Shown here: in pieces, positions 1-12,537 of the stretch
How the letters are laid out: each line of letters opens with the position of its first letter
How positions within the stretch are numbered: position 1 is the first letter of the stretch
Source of the DNA: Acanthornis magna
Lineage: Eukaryota > Chordata > Aves > Passeriformes > Acanthizidae
Length of the DNA stretch: 64,000 nt
Assembly (NCBI GenBank): GCA_036785705.1
Contig: JAWUZG010000056.1
Coordinates: 4,279,001 to 4,343,000, forward strand
Reading direction: 5' to 3'
The notes under the pieces: generated by a model
Told to the model about the DNA's origin: nothing
Seen by the model: the letters and a program-made list of their open reading frames with translations, nothing else
The model's database searches: none
Program-made: the position numbers and the translations under genes

Positions 1-1133
1 ATCATGTTTGAGGCAAAATTATTAACAGAAGTTACAGGTTTAGGTTCTTATCCTGTGAAGGGGGGAGAACTGATAGACAGACAGACAAGGCCAGCTTTCC
101 AAAGCTCATTTTGAGGTAGCTACACTAGAATAGCGCCGGACAGGCAAACATGTTTGTGGACAGCGCCTTTTTTTGTCTCCCAACTGAATTGATGTGCATG
201 TGTGCTTGTTGGTACAAAGCTTGTTCAGAGTATTTATACACTACTTAAAGGATGCTCACTTAAAAGAATGTTATGCATATTAATAATTGTCAGAATCAGA
301 TATTGGAAACCCGCTTTGGAAACTTGTGATTCCACTAATTGGTCAAGAGAAGGAGTGAGTGGGTCATCTTGAACTGGTAATGTGGGGACTGGTGCAAGAG
401 TGGTAATATAAGAGTTAACTATAGCAGCATTTTTGGTTGGTTGGAAATCAACCTGTCCTCTTACATTACTGTCTTCATAAAAAATTCCACATTAGATGGG
501 AGTTCCTGAAATATTATTCCAACCACTAGCACTCTCCATTGTTGAAGCATCAGAGTGCAAGAGAGCAGTCAGTGTCTGTTAACCCAATTTGATCACCAAA
601 AATAATGTTATTTCCTGCTTTTGGCAATTATTATAACACATTTCCAAGCTTTGCATCATGCAATGTTTTCCATTGCTGAGAAAGAAAATCTATTTCTATC
701 CAGATAGTAAAAAAAACCCAACCAACCAACCAACCAAAAAAACCCACAACCAAACAAAGAAACCACATACACACACACACAAATAAAAACAAAACAAATC
801 GAACCCAAACAAAAAACCCCCCAAAAACCAAAAAACCAGAAAAATCCCAACCCAAACAAACAAAAAACCCAACCCAAACCAACCAGCCAACAAAAAGCCA
901 AACAAAAAGCCCAAGACAACCAACCCCAAACATTTGTCTGAATGGTTGATGGCTGTAGGATACCTCCTCCTGTACTGGCAGTCCTTTGACAAGCAGGGAA
1001 TAGGACAAGTTCCTTCCTATGTCATTCCGTTTCGCTTGTGCGTGCGGAGTGCACGGCTGAACAGCGCGGCATTCGTGCTCTGCTCGTATGACGGTGTGAA
1101 TTCGTCTCCTGAGCGTGTGTGTTGTGTCTGCAG
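1..1133 (+). other. THSD4: THSD4 intron, 3' part (upstream of first visible exon)
   Basis: This is non-coding sequence before the first recognisable THSD4 exon. It ends in a typical acceptor, with TGTGTCTGCAG just before 1134. The only structured part is the A/C-rich tract at about 706-920. I see no exon, promoter or transposon in the rest. The exon for the signal peptide must lie further upstream, because the first visible exon begins inside the mature protein. Confidence 0.8.
706..920. repeat. A/C-only low-complexity tract with (AACC)n and (CA)n stretches
   Basis: For about 210 bases the + strand is nearly all A and C. It has an AACC run at about 719-736, a CA run at about 770-780, and many irregular A3-7/C2-6 blocks. 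G and T are almost absent. The open frames that cross it on the minus strand would encode only F/G/V/W/L-rich low-complexity peptide, so they are an artefact of composition. It ends about 210 bases before the exon acceptor at 1133/1134. Confidence 0.85.
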
Positions 1134-1567
1134 GTGCCGCAGAGGATAGAAGAGCAAGGCGATGCACCCGAGGACAGCAGTGCGGGCGTGCCCGGCCTGT
1201 GGGGCAGCTGGGGCCCCTGGTCCGCCTGCTCGCGGAGCTGCAGCGGTGGGGTCATGGAGCAGACGCGGCCCTGCCTGCCCGCCTATTACCGGGAGCGCGC
1301 CTACCGCCGCCCGGGCCGCCACTTCCCAGCCTCGGACAGGGCCCAGCAGAGCGCCCACCACGAGGACTCGCTGTCCGCCTACCCCGGCCACATCATCTCT
1401 GCCATCCGCACCTCCGTGCCCCTCCACAGGAACGAGGAGCAGCTCTGGGCCGGGCTGCGGGCCGCGGCCTCCCCCGGGGCGCAGAACAGCAGCCAGGGCG
1501 GCAGGGCGGCCCTGAGGGGCAGTCGGCACTCGCAGGGCCCGCGGCACAGCGCCAAGCCGGAAAAGAG
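1134..1567 (+). CDS. THSD4: THSD4 (ADAMTSL6) coding exon with first TSP1 repeat
   Basis: THSD4 is a secreted ADAMTS-like glycoprotein without a protease domain. The family is known to act in the extracellular matrix and to promote fibrillin-1 microfibril assembly. The exon is 434 bases and opens with VPQRIEEQ. At exon residues 23-47 it holds a TSP1 repeat start, WGSWGPWSAC then SRSCSGGVMEQTRPC, with the tryptophan ladder W23/W26/W29 and cysteines C32, C36 and C47. Further on is HIISAIRTSVPLHR, then ALRGSRHSQ. These blocks match THSD4 as I know it from mammals. The acceptor is TCTGCAG before 1134 and the donor is AAAAGAG|GTACGA after 1567. The exon ends with two bases of an Arg codon, and the first base of the exon at 11570 completes it. 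GC content is far above the flanking introns. The segment between the TSP1 start and HIISAIRTS looks longer than in my recollection of human THSD4. Open reading continues past the donor to 1724, but that part is unlike the protein. Confidence 0.95.
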
Positions 1568-4500
1568 GTACGAGCCTGTGGGCACGGCTTTTCTCCTCTT
1601 ACAAATGACACTCTGGTTGGAGTTGGTGCTTTTCACACTTACAGGAAAGCTATTAGAGACTAAGACTGGCTTTTACAATGTTTACCGCCTTCTGTGGAAG
1701 GCTGCCCTCCCCTTAAGAGCATAAAAGAGAATATTACCTTGAGGCAGTATTCCAGCCTGACTGGAATAAGACAGTAGAACTCTCTGTTGCTACTGCTAAA
1801 GACATTCTCAACCCCTGCAAGAAACTCTGACCATATAAAAGAATATTAACCTGTTAACCTCCTGTCTGTCTCAGTGAAGCATGAGTTTCAAAAGTTGGGA
1901 CCAATTGTTCAAATGTCGGTTTTCCCAGGTGTTGCCCATTTCCTTTGTTACTGCGCTGTCTTTCTATCAATGCCATGCAAATGATAGCCTAGACCTGGTG
2001 AGTTTAAATTCACTGTGGCAGTGATGGTCTTAGAGAAGTTCAGAGAGTGCCCGAGACAGAATTAGTAGTGTTAACATGATTACATTGGGGCAGAAGTAAT
2101 ATTTTTTTCTGTTTTCCCACTTAATAATTTGCCATAATGCAGTTCTGTTCTCAGCTGTGCAGTGTGACAGCCCCAGGTTGTGGTGCATGGCTGGGTTATT
2201 GCTAACCCTGGGAGCCTGGCCTTGAACCGTCAGCTCAAAGTCATCCAAAGTGGGTTTGCTCCAGCCCTTGGCACCCTCTGTTTCCAAGGGAATCCCAGCT
2301 GGCCTGGCTCTGCAGCAGCCGTGCTGCTAGGCTGCTGCCACTGCTGGCCTTCCATCCCCACGGGCTGGCCCTTGCTGCTCTGGTGGCCTCTGCAGGCCAG
2401 CACAGACTGCAGTAGTTTGGAACAGTCACTGCAGAGTTGGCTGGAACATGAGAGGATGGTGAGCAGAAAATGGTACTTACTGTGTGCAGAACTGAGGTTG
2501 TGTTATTTCCTAAGAAATGCCTTGCCATATGAAATATTAAAATGCTTACTTTCCTGTACGGTGGAGGCATTTGCTTTTGAAAATTCTTGTGCTTTCCTAA
2601 GTACAGTACAAGCTTCTGTACCACAGTTGATTTTCCACCCCCACACACACTGCCCCTTGGCAAAAGACTGTGGATTCAAGGTCAGTGTTTTAATCTTACT
2701 TGCATAATAAGTTATTTCCATCTTGTGTTGGGAGGTCCCTGGTGGCTTTAAAGCCTGTTGTATTGCATAACTTTCAGATTCTTTGGTGGTGACTGTAAAA
2801 ACAGAATGAGAACAAAAAATGTTATTTGAAAATGGAATTATTTGAATGACAAACCTAATAGTTTTTCTTGATTTACAAAATCCATAGTAAAAACTTCAGT
2901 TGCAAAGGAGATTACTGTTCCTATCACGTATATGGCAAATGGATTTCAAAATGTGAGTTACTCTACACGTCTTTTATACTGTAGAACTGTACTTAGTGTT
3001 CACTAAATGGATGGTATTGGAAATTCATGTCAGGCTGTTAAATAACACCTGTGTTTTCACAATTTCTACAGTCAGTGGAAACTTTTTGGAGTACTTCTGT
3101 TTACTGGACTTTATATAAAAGCTGTAATTTTAGCAGACTTCCATAAAACAATAAAAGAGGAATGGACAATTGTGACTGAGATAAGCTCACATTGATAACA
3201 TGGTAGAATGAAATTGGATGGCTTCCAAGGCAAAGAGTTTTGACAGCAATAGTAGTCCTATACAGCAGCCCAGTATGTTTGTATCATTTAACAGGAAGTG
3301 GAAAAGTTCTCTGCTTGCTTCCAAGCAGCTGACAAAGAAGTGATTAGGGTGTTTTTTAGCAAAATCCAAAACAGAATTTATATATCATAAAAATTTTTAT
3401 ACCTTGTCTTTGAAGAGGATATTCACATTTTCAGCTTTTGAAACTTAGTTTAGTTAGGCATTAGGAACTAGGACTGCACGTGAAGTTCAGGGAGAATGAA
3501 GTCTGAGGTGCCTACAATTAGAAGCCTGGTTTAAAAATTTTCAGTGCTCCCCTGTTTAACTCAGTGCAATAAGTAGAGTTCTTGCATGACTGAAATGTGT
3601 TAATTACAGTCAGTCACTGGAGTGAGTACAAAAGAAAGCTGATGGTTCTCTACGTTCTCCATTGCAACAGAAGGGAGCTTTCCCCAGCTTTGAAGAGTTG
3701 AGTTCCCTTCAGCACAGACTTGGTGTGTTATTTTTCACCTAGCTAAAGTGCATGGGGCACACCACACAATGAGAGCAAACAGAAATGAGGAGATAGTGAA
3801 AAAATATTAAATAATTTAGACATCTTTATAAGAGGTGCAAATGGAAAAGTAATAAGGTCATGCAGAAAGATAACATGCTTTAAGAGAGAAAACACGTCTT
3901 GGAAGGAAATATCATTCATGGACTAGAGTTTAGTACTTCTTCAATATTGCATTTCCAATTTTCTTTTTTGGTGATAGAAAAGACAGAAGCACAATTTCAC
4001 ATTGATGTGCCGAGTGTAGGATATTTACAGCTGCCACCTTCACTTTCTCTGCATGTGGGCTTTTGTGGTGGAGCAGCAAAACCTTGGTGTCCACTTATGT
4101 GAGCATGATATGTACTTTGTATCTAGTTCTTAGGAGCAGAAAGAAAAAATTAGGGTTATCACCAGAATAAATATCTAAAGCATTCTTGCATAAATAGTGC
4201 AAGTTAAAAAAGTATGTTAATAAAGAAAGGGCTTCCCTAAAGCATTTTTTTTTGTATTTGGAAGAGGAGTGAGAGGAAAAATTTGCAATGAGGAAATAAT
4301 CCAAAAATCATCAACTTCTCACATGGCCGTAGCTCTGGGTCTTTATTCTGCTGCCAGCAGCTGACGTGCAAGTCTGCTGTGCTGCTCTGTACCCTGTATA
4401 GGGTCAGTTTGTATTTCTAGGCCTTTGAGCAATGGAAAGGAAGAGTGCATCCTTTAATGTCAAACCAGAATTTCCTTTCCGAAAGTATTTCTTTTGCCCC

Positions 4501-6962
4501 CTCTCACAGATACTCTGACCAGGCAAATGTAGGTCACTCTGTTGGCAGGTCTGCAGTTAACTTTTAAAAGGACAATTCCGTTTTTGTTTCCTTAACCAAT
4601 TTAAGCATCCCTAGCCACGTGTTGTGGTGCAATTTCTGTGACCAGTCCTAGTTAGTTCCAGTTCCTAGAGGTGGAAAAAAGTGTGATTGCTGGACTTTCA
4701 GGTTCAAGAAGGTATTATTTTCTCAAGTTGTGAGGCTTTATATTTTTGGCATGAGTGTTTGCTTTTTTAGTATCTGGAATGAAACCCAGCTCAAGTACTT
4801 AGCCACCCTTCCTTTCATTATTTCTCCCATAGAATAAAAATGTGATGGATTTTACCCCAAGCCTAGCAGGGTTATAAAAGCTTATTGTGGGTTGGTGTGT
4901 GTACAGAAGGAAGATAAAGAAGAATTGGGTCCCTTTCTAAGGATAAATTTTCCAGAAAAATATAAGAGCAGCAGTGGTAATCAAAGAATTCATTTTGGTA
5001 GCTCTTGGGGGATTTAAAGCCATGTGTGAAAGATGTTTATTTTCCTTCTGAATAAAATTCCAAACCGGATCTAATAGCAGTAATGATCAAATGAAGTATT
5101 TCCTCACAAAAGGAGTAGCTAGCTGGGATGGCTGTGGCCTCAAGTTGACTTTATGCTGTCGCGCCTCTCATCTGCTATTAATCCTCATGGCATGCTCTAG
5201 GTCTCACTTATTATTACCAAATTAATATCAATTTTTACTACGCTACTGCAACTGTGCTCTGAATGGGATTACCAAAAATTAACCCCTAACACAATACCAT
5301 AATTGCAAACCACCTGAGCCTTTTTATTCTTACTGCTGAGCGTTTCAACCTTTCCTGAGCTGGGCTCACTGAAGGAGAGGAAGTGAGAACAGTGCTGCTC
5401 TTCAGTCAGATACCACTGAATTATTGCCCCATCAGTGAGGGATGATACACACACCAAACCTCCCATCTCATTTGTGAGGCCTCTCAGCAGAGTTATGAAC
5501 TTACTTGTGTTGAATTTCTGCTGGTTTACCTGCCAACTGCATGGTTGCATTATTCAATCAAATCTTAAAAGAAGCAGCGAAGAGTTTAATGGGATCAGTG
5601 GTGTTATTGAAAAAGAGGATTGTAGTATTTGGGTTTGAATTTTGGAATCCTATCTCAGTGTTGAAAGTGACATAAATGAGGTTATCTAGCACTTGCTGAG
5701 AGATCAATAAAAGCAAATATACTAAGTTATTGTACTGGGCATATTGCAGCTATGCTAAACAGGGGTATCAGTGGTGATCTCTGAGGATGGAAGATTTCAT
5801 TTAAGATAGTCCACATCGCATTAATTAAACCTGTTCCCAAGAGACAGTTTATTTAGTGACCTTATTCATTTGTTCTACTTTCTCAGAAAAATGTAAATGT
5901 CTTTTGCCCCTAATATGATACAGAAATGAGGGTGTTTGTGGTATAACGTGATATAATCAATTTTTCTTTAAAGGAAACACTTTTTAGGCATTGTTGGTTA
6001 CTCTGTGAATGCCTTCAGTTGAAATTTTTAGGACAAATATGCTCAAAATAATTTTACTTATCTTATGAATATATGATCCATGGGAAGCAGCACATATCCA
6101 CAAATCACAGTGTGCTTACCGAAGCTACCATGAATGTAAACCAAGGCAGTTCCCCTGCTTTGGTTGATGAAAATGACAATCAGTGAGATGCAGTGCCGGC
6201 CTGCCCTGCTGAACTGCCCTGCAATGTGCTGCTGAAGGGTGGACAGTGTGCTGGAGTGGGGCAGAAGTTATTGCTGTTGGCCCTGCTTTGCAGGGTGTGA
6301 TACTCTCTCAGAAGGGCTGGCTGAGCTCTCGTGACCAAACATTTGACAGAGATATCTGCCTGCTGCTGTAAGGCCAGTTTCTAGGTCAGCGAGCAGACAG
6401 GCATGCATTTTGTAATATAAAACAGTCGAAGGGCTCCCTTCTTTCATTCATGTTTTAGTGATTTTCTCCAGATTGATTTAGAGCCGGTGAAAAGTGAGTA
6501 CGTGGAATGCAGAACAGCGCAGGCTGTGGTGCAGTGGGAGAGGCAGTACATGGTGGCTTTTGATGTGGATCAGCCTGACTGGTGGGAGCTCTCCTTGAGC
6601 AGACAGAAACATTCCCAGATCCAGAATATCATTCGTTTTTGTTAAAAATTATTCCTGTCGAAGAACCTGTGAAAATACTGTGAGGTGTAAACTCACTAAC
6701 AGTTATGAACAGTATAGGACAGTTTATTTTGTGACTTAAGGGGGAAAAAATTTATGATGGAATCTTTCTAAAGTAAACCTTGTTAACTGTGTGCCTAAGA
6801 ATATATAAAACATGAAAGAAAATTAAAAGCAGTAGGAGGGCTGGAAAGTAAATGATTGACTAGGACAGTTGTGGGCCAGTTACAGTTTTGAATTATGGAG
6901 GAAATGCCTGGGATTAAAAATGCATATCTGAAATTATTTTAAGAATACAATCTAGGAGTAAT

Positions 6963-6975
6963 AAAAAAAAAAAAA
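6963..6975. repeat. Poly-A run, 13 bases
   Basis: A simple A homopolymer inside the intron. No retroelement body can be recognised upstream, so I treat it as a simple repeat. Confidence 0.8.
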
Positions 6976-9080
6976 GTACATTTAAAATATATATGCCCAA
7001 ACCGATCCCGTTAACAGAAACTTAAGGAATTAGGACCGGGTTTTTTTTCCATTTGAAGTTTTGTGTCTGCAAGGACTTTTCCATCTTCCTTTATTTATTT
7101 CTTAATTAAATTTTAAATATTGGAATGATATTTCAATAACTTTGTTGCTGACAGGAATAGCTAGTAAGTCACCTTCAGTTCTTCAGAAAAAGAATCAAGG
7201 CAACTCTGTACTCAGTACTTGAACTGTGCATAGATGGGTAGTGTCCTTTAAAACCTGTCAATTAATTACAGTAATGTAGTGCTGCAAAACAGATGATTTG
7301 CTATGACCTAAAATATTAGGTTAAGTATTGATATACTTATCCACAGAAATAGATTTAATTAATTAAATTAGAATATATGTAATTGATTTAGTTATAGAGG
7401 ATTTTGCCTACTAAAAAGCAGTTCTGTTAAAACCATGATGAGTAGAAGGGCTTAAATTTAAGCCAAAGAGCTTTGATAGGGATCTAAGGGGACTGAGCTC
7501 CTTTAGAACTAATTTTGTAGCTGAAATGAAAGAACTGCAGTTTTGGAGCATTTTTAAATAGAAATGAGTAACTGCAATGCAAAAGCACAAATCAGTATAA
7601 TTTTAAAGACTTTTGCAGTGGTAAATAATGTGGAATATTGCTTGGGAAATGAAGCTCTAAATCAAATTGGTAAGCTGTCTTCTGCTTTCCACTTCCATCT
7701 TGCACATAAACCCTCTGTTTCTGCTGATAGCTCCCTGTTAAGTTCGGCTTGAGTAGGTGCTAGCTGTGGTTTGGGTGCTGTGCTGCTAGGACACGAAGAG
7801 CCAGCAGCACTGAGAGAGCAGACTGTCGGCAGCTGCTGGGTTCCCAGGTGAGGAGAACAGGCAAGGACCTGGAGAATGCCTGGCCCTGGGCAGCCAGAGA
7901 GAGCCTCCTCAGGCTATGGATGCCCTTCGAGCAGGCTCACTGAGGGCGGGGGATTCCTCAGCACATTGCAGCACTTGCATGTTCACTCCAGCTCAGGACT
8001 CCTGCTAAAGGAAGCCTTTGAAGGGTTTGAAAAAAGCTTCAAGCTTAACCTAACTCTCCACAAAATGAAAAGAAAAGTCTAGATGTTGTTTTCACATCTA
8101 TCTGATGATCTGGTGGTGAGATTCTGTTGTCTTTCATTGTTGTGCTTGTTGTGACTGGGAATACAGGGAAGAAAACCATCTCCCTATGCTTGTGGAATTA
8201 TTTCTGCTAATAGATAAGAGAAAATTTTGAAAAAAAGAATCTGTAATTCCTGTGCAGTTCTTTTTCTCCTTATCCCTGGTGAAACTGGTGGCTAAAGGTT
8301 GTTACCTTTCCAAAACATTATGTCTGGAGAAACACTGAAAGGTTGTGAATTGAAAATGTGGGAAATCAGAAGTTTCTTTGGGCTCATTCTAAGGAAACTT
8401 TCCAGCAGTTGTACAAGTCTTCCTTGTTGTCATAAATGAGTGTTTTTGCTAATGTTCACCCTTGCAGTTTTTCATTTACAAGAGAAGTACTTTGATAGTA
8501 GCAGATAAGATGAATGAAATGCTGAGAAGCTCATGAAAATACATTCTTTATTCTGTCTGACATCAGAAGAGAAAGAAAACGAGTTATGCTTCAGCTGGAA
8601 GTGAGCCAGGGAACATCCATTTAGAGGCAGTGTGAGAAATGTAAGGAGAGAGGAAGTGATGGAAAAAGGGAAAAAATGAAAAAGGTATATTTGAGAGAGG
8701 CTGTGTAAAGAGCACTTAAGAGAAGAGGTGGAGGCCCAGGAAATTTGTAATCTTACCTGTGTATTTTAAAGACACTATATATCGTCGGTTCAAAGAGGGT
8801 TTCTATTCAATATAAATAATCAGCCCACCAGCTCCAAAAGTGCTTCAGTCTTGAAGACCACTTGAGGTTCAAAGCATTATTCTTAGCATAAAGTCTGAGG
8901 CATAATGCATTGATTTGCCAAGGCACACGTTTGCTTATGGTTAAAATGAGAAAAAGCTACTACAAGGAAATTCCTTTTTGACACTGCAAATGTGCTAAGA
9001 GGGGCCAGTTCCTACTATTCACAGCTGACATATTCTCAGCATGAGAGAAATTGTTAAAAGTTAGAACTGTAAGAATGCAT

Positions 9081-9095
9081 AATAATAATAATAAT
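9081..9095. repeat. (AAT)5 microsatellite
   Basis: Five AAT units occur in tandem, followed by a short degenerate GATGGTGATG stretch. It lies in intron sequence. Confidence 0.8.
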
Positions 9096-11569
9096 GATGG
9101 TGATGTTTGCTACAACTCTTGCATTAATAGCACAAAAACTGATTTTCTTACTTGTCTGGGCAAAATGCATTTTTTGAAATAAAGAATATATTTAGGTTGG
9201 CTTAAGTTTAAAAGGGCCTATCATTTTTGTTATCAACGTGCTAAACAGATTTGTCTGAGCAATCAAAGAGGTGTATGTGTTTCTGAGAATTGTGCCCAAA
9301 GAAAGGAGATTGCCAGATCTGCATCAAACAGCTGTTATGCTTCTGCCTGAGATGCACACAATAGATCAGAGATATCTGCTGGCTGTGGTCTGACATGAAG
9401 TACTTAATGCTTTTCTACATATATTTTTCTGTAGGCAGTAACTTACCTTTAGATGGTAACTATTCTTGGTGGCATTTTTCTTCCTTTTTGTCCCAGCTGA
9501 CTGCAAATATTGTTGAATTTTTCCTTTCCTCTTCTTCAGCCCAGTGAAGAACAGAAAAACTGAAGCCGTGTAATCTCACTCTAGTTTAGGTCTGGCTGAG
9601 TAGGCACAAGGCTTACGGATGTTACTTGCTAATGTGTTTTTCCTCCTTTACCTGTTCCATTAAATGAGGGTGCATCCCAACTTTGCCCTGGGTCATTATT
9701 ATAGCATGCATTAAAACAATTTGAAAAAAAACTAGGAGGAGCTTCCAGCCATGCTATGAGGAGGCATGAGTTATGTGGCTCAGAGTGAATATAAGTAATC
9801 ATAATGAATGACAGGTAAGAAAAAGCTCAGTTGGCAACAGAAAATTCCCAACAAGCTATCAGGTTATATATACCTATTTATATCAGGACTTATACCTATT
9901 TATGTATAACTATTTATGTCTCCTACCAGCAGATCAAAGCTGAGTAGATTTAGAATAAAACAGTGTCAGCAGGCTTAGTTTAATTCTGATTATTAAGTTA
10001 ATGGTAGATTTTGTCTGATTTTTTCTTCCCCTTTTCTCTCTCTGATTCCCCTTTCCCTGCTGTTTCCTCATTGTGTATAGACCTACATAACACTTTCTCC
10101 TTTGTTGCTGCATGGCATTGTAAATTCTGCCTGATACTCCCCAAGAATATAAAAGTTAATTAACACTAAGCTATTTTTACAAGCATTTTTATTACAGTGC
10201 AAACAAACTGCATTTCTAGTTTATCAGGATGTTGCCAAGTGTGAGTGAAAGATGCTTTAAGGCAAAACAGAGTTCAGAATAGTTTCAGTCCAGCTAGTAC
10301 TGGTTTAAATGAATGCATGAACACTGGTAAAGTTGTTAATAATTAGAGGTTGTGAGTTACACTTTGTTTCCAAAATTTGTATGTTGAAAGAAATGTGATG
10401 TTCCTGGCTGCAAAAAGTTAACCTTCCATTTCATACAAAGTGAAAATTCTGGGTCATGATTGCTGTACAACCTGAGCAAGTTGAAACTCATGCTCAGTGG
10501 TAGATGGCAGTGTCTTGGGATAATCCGAGATGCTTCATGAGAGCTACAACAAAGTGTTTTCAGAGTGCAGAATATGACTAGGAATCTCAAGGAAGATTTT
10601 ATATTTGTTTGTTTTGCTCTTGCTCGGAAAGGAAGAGTTATGTTATAAATTAAAAATATCAGCAAGATAGGGGTAGTCAATTTAATTACCCATTAAAAAA
10701 CCACAAAACACACCAGCAAAACTGTTCTCATTTAAATCAAGCTGGTTTTAGTGTAAACTTCTGAAATAATTCCCATTCATAGTTTCTCTTTCTTTCCTCT
10801 CCTGTTTACTTACGAGAAGCTTTTCTTTCCCTCCCTTAATGCCAAAAACCATTATACTACTTTTCTCTACTGTAACTACCCAAAGCCTGCCTGGACAATG
10901 ACTGTCATGGCCACAGAGGAGATTAACAGGGATAAACAGTTCAAGAGTGCTGGTCACTTATCTGCCAGGGCAAATCAGCACTCTCATTCCCACATCTTGA
11001 GCCAGGCAGATTGATTAAAAGCCCCACGTGGCCATAAGGCTGGAATGTGAGGTAAATGACTTTCAGGGGTCCCATGTAACAGGAGTCCTGGGAGAATATA
11101 AGACTTGGGAAGAAAACAAACCCAAACAAAAACAAACCCAATGAAAGGTCCCTTTGATCTGGTGGCTGTCTGACATCTGTAACACTTCTGTTTCTGGAAA
11201 ATAAGTATGCCAATTTATAATCTTTGGTTTTCAATGAATTCAAGTCTATTTTGCATGTATATATAAACATAAATACATTTTATGTACAGAAAGAAAATGA
11301 CTTTATGGTGTCTCCCTTCCTAAGCTGCAAGTATCACCCAGAATAGCTGTATTCACACGTTGCTCTGAACTGGAAGAATTGTTTTATTGTTTTTTGCCAA
11401 CTTTTTCATCAGCTGTAGCATTAGGAATCAAGATTTTCTGAGATTCCCAATATATCGATCTAGACTACATCTTGTACATATTTATAATAAGTCATGTAAA
11501 TACTTAACTGCTCCTTTACTTATGTATTCAGTAACTGTTTTCTTTCTCTTTCTCTTTCTCACTTTTTAG

Positions 11570-11999
11570 AAGCAGAAACAGAAATCCTATTGGTCCAGGA
11601 AAGTATGGATATGGAAAAGTGCCATACATTTTACCTTTACAAACTGATACTGGTCAGCAGCCTCAGAAGCTGCGGAGGCAGCGACAGTCGTCAAGGAGCC
11701 ACCTGTTCCACCAGAGTCCGAACCTCATGAGCTCCTACAGCCAGGCAGCTGCTCCTTCGCTGCAGCACGGCAATCTTTACCAAGAAGCAAGTGGGCCTCA
11801 GGCAGGACACCAAGTCCTGGGGCCCTCAGTTTATCAGTCACCTTCATTTCCTGTATCTCAAAGTCTGTTCCACGGCAGTGACTCCAACCCGCACGGCCCA
11901 GCCTCCCACCAGGCCCTACAGGGGCAGCCCCAGCCCCAAAGGGCTGCAGCCATCGTGTGCATTGGTGCCTACAAGCAATACAAACTCTGCAACACAAAT
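11570..11999 (+). CDS. THSD4: THSD4 coding exon: GPGKYGYGK region, linker and start of cysteine-rich module
   Basis: This 430-base exon gives its first base to the split Arg codon and then reads SRNRNPIGPGKYGYGK and VPYILPLQTDT. These are recognisable THSD4 sequence between the first TSP1 repeat and the ADAMTS-like cysteine-rich region. A low-complexity linker follows, rich in S, Q, H and P, with a basic KLRRQRQSSR cluster near its start. The exon ends with AIVCIGAYKQYKLCNTN, which contributes two cysteines. The acceptor is a strong polypyrimidine tract (about 11539-11567) plus TAG. The donor is AAT|GTAAGT, near consensus. It ends in phase 0, which fits the next exon. Open reading runs on to 12053 past the donor, but that part is hydrophobic and unlike THSD4. 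Confidence 0.96.
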
Positions 12000-12537
12000 G
12001 TAAGTCTGCTTTTCCTGGCTTTCATGTGTTGGACAGCTATTGGTTTTCCCTAGTATGGAAAATGTTCACCTAATCATCAAGTTAAGTTGAATTTTTGTTA
12101 AAAATTAATTTAGTGAAATGTTTTGTGAACTTATTTTAGAGTGTCTTGGGGAATACTGAAAGATCCACAGTATTATGGTTACCTAATACCATACCTTCCA
12201 GAGTTTTAAGCAGTCAATTAACCTACCAATAATAAGTACAATTTTAATTTGATAGGAGAAACTGCTCTTTTTGGTGCCAAAACCTGGGAACATGAGGGAT
12301 TTGAGATAAGGATAGTAATTGAGAGAGGTAATGGGACAAACATGGGCTGAACAGTGTCAGAGGGTGGAATAATTGGGGAAAGTCTTTGTTGTAATTGTGG
12401 TGAAGGTGCAAGGCATGGATTTAGTGTAAATTTTCCACTTTCAGTCGGTGTTGGGATGTTATTTTGATTTTTGTGTGATGAATGTGGATTTTAATGATTA
12501 TTCTTAAGTATGTGATTCACAGGGGCAAGGAGTGGAG

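Larger units (their letters stand above)
1568..11569 (+). other. THSD4: THSD4 intron (about 10.0 kb)
   Basis: The intron is bounded by GTACGA at 1568 and by a long polypyrimidine tract plus TTTTTAG ending at 11569. It is ordinary AT-rich sequence with scattered short open frames that do not look like protein. It contains an A run (6963-6975), an (AAT)n run (9081-9095) and a short duplicated TATACCTATTTAT motif near 9880-9900. I recognise no transposon, RNA gene or exon in it. Confidence 0.85.

Noticed and set aside
631..1167. Hydrophobic minus-strand open frames that look like membrane proteins
   Set aside because: The F/G/V/W/L richness is only the reverse complement of an A/C-only low-complexity tract.
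2180..2707. Open frame of 175 codons on the + strand (GTG start) with an overlapping frame on the other strand
   Set aside because: Cysteine/leucine/tryptophan-rich composition without a known motif, inside a THSD4 intron, and no splice signals that would join it to the gene.
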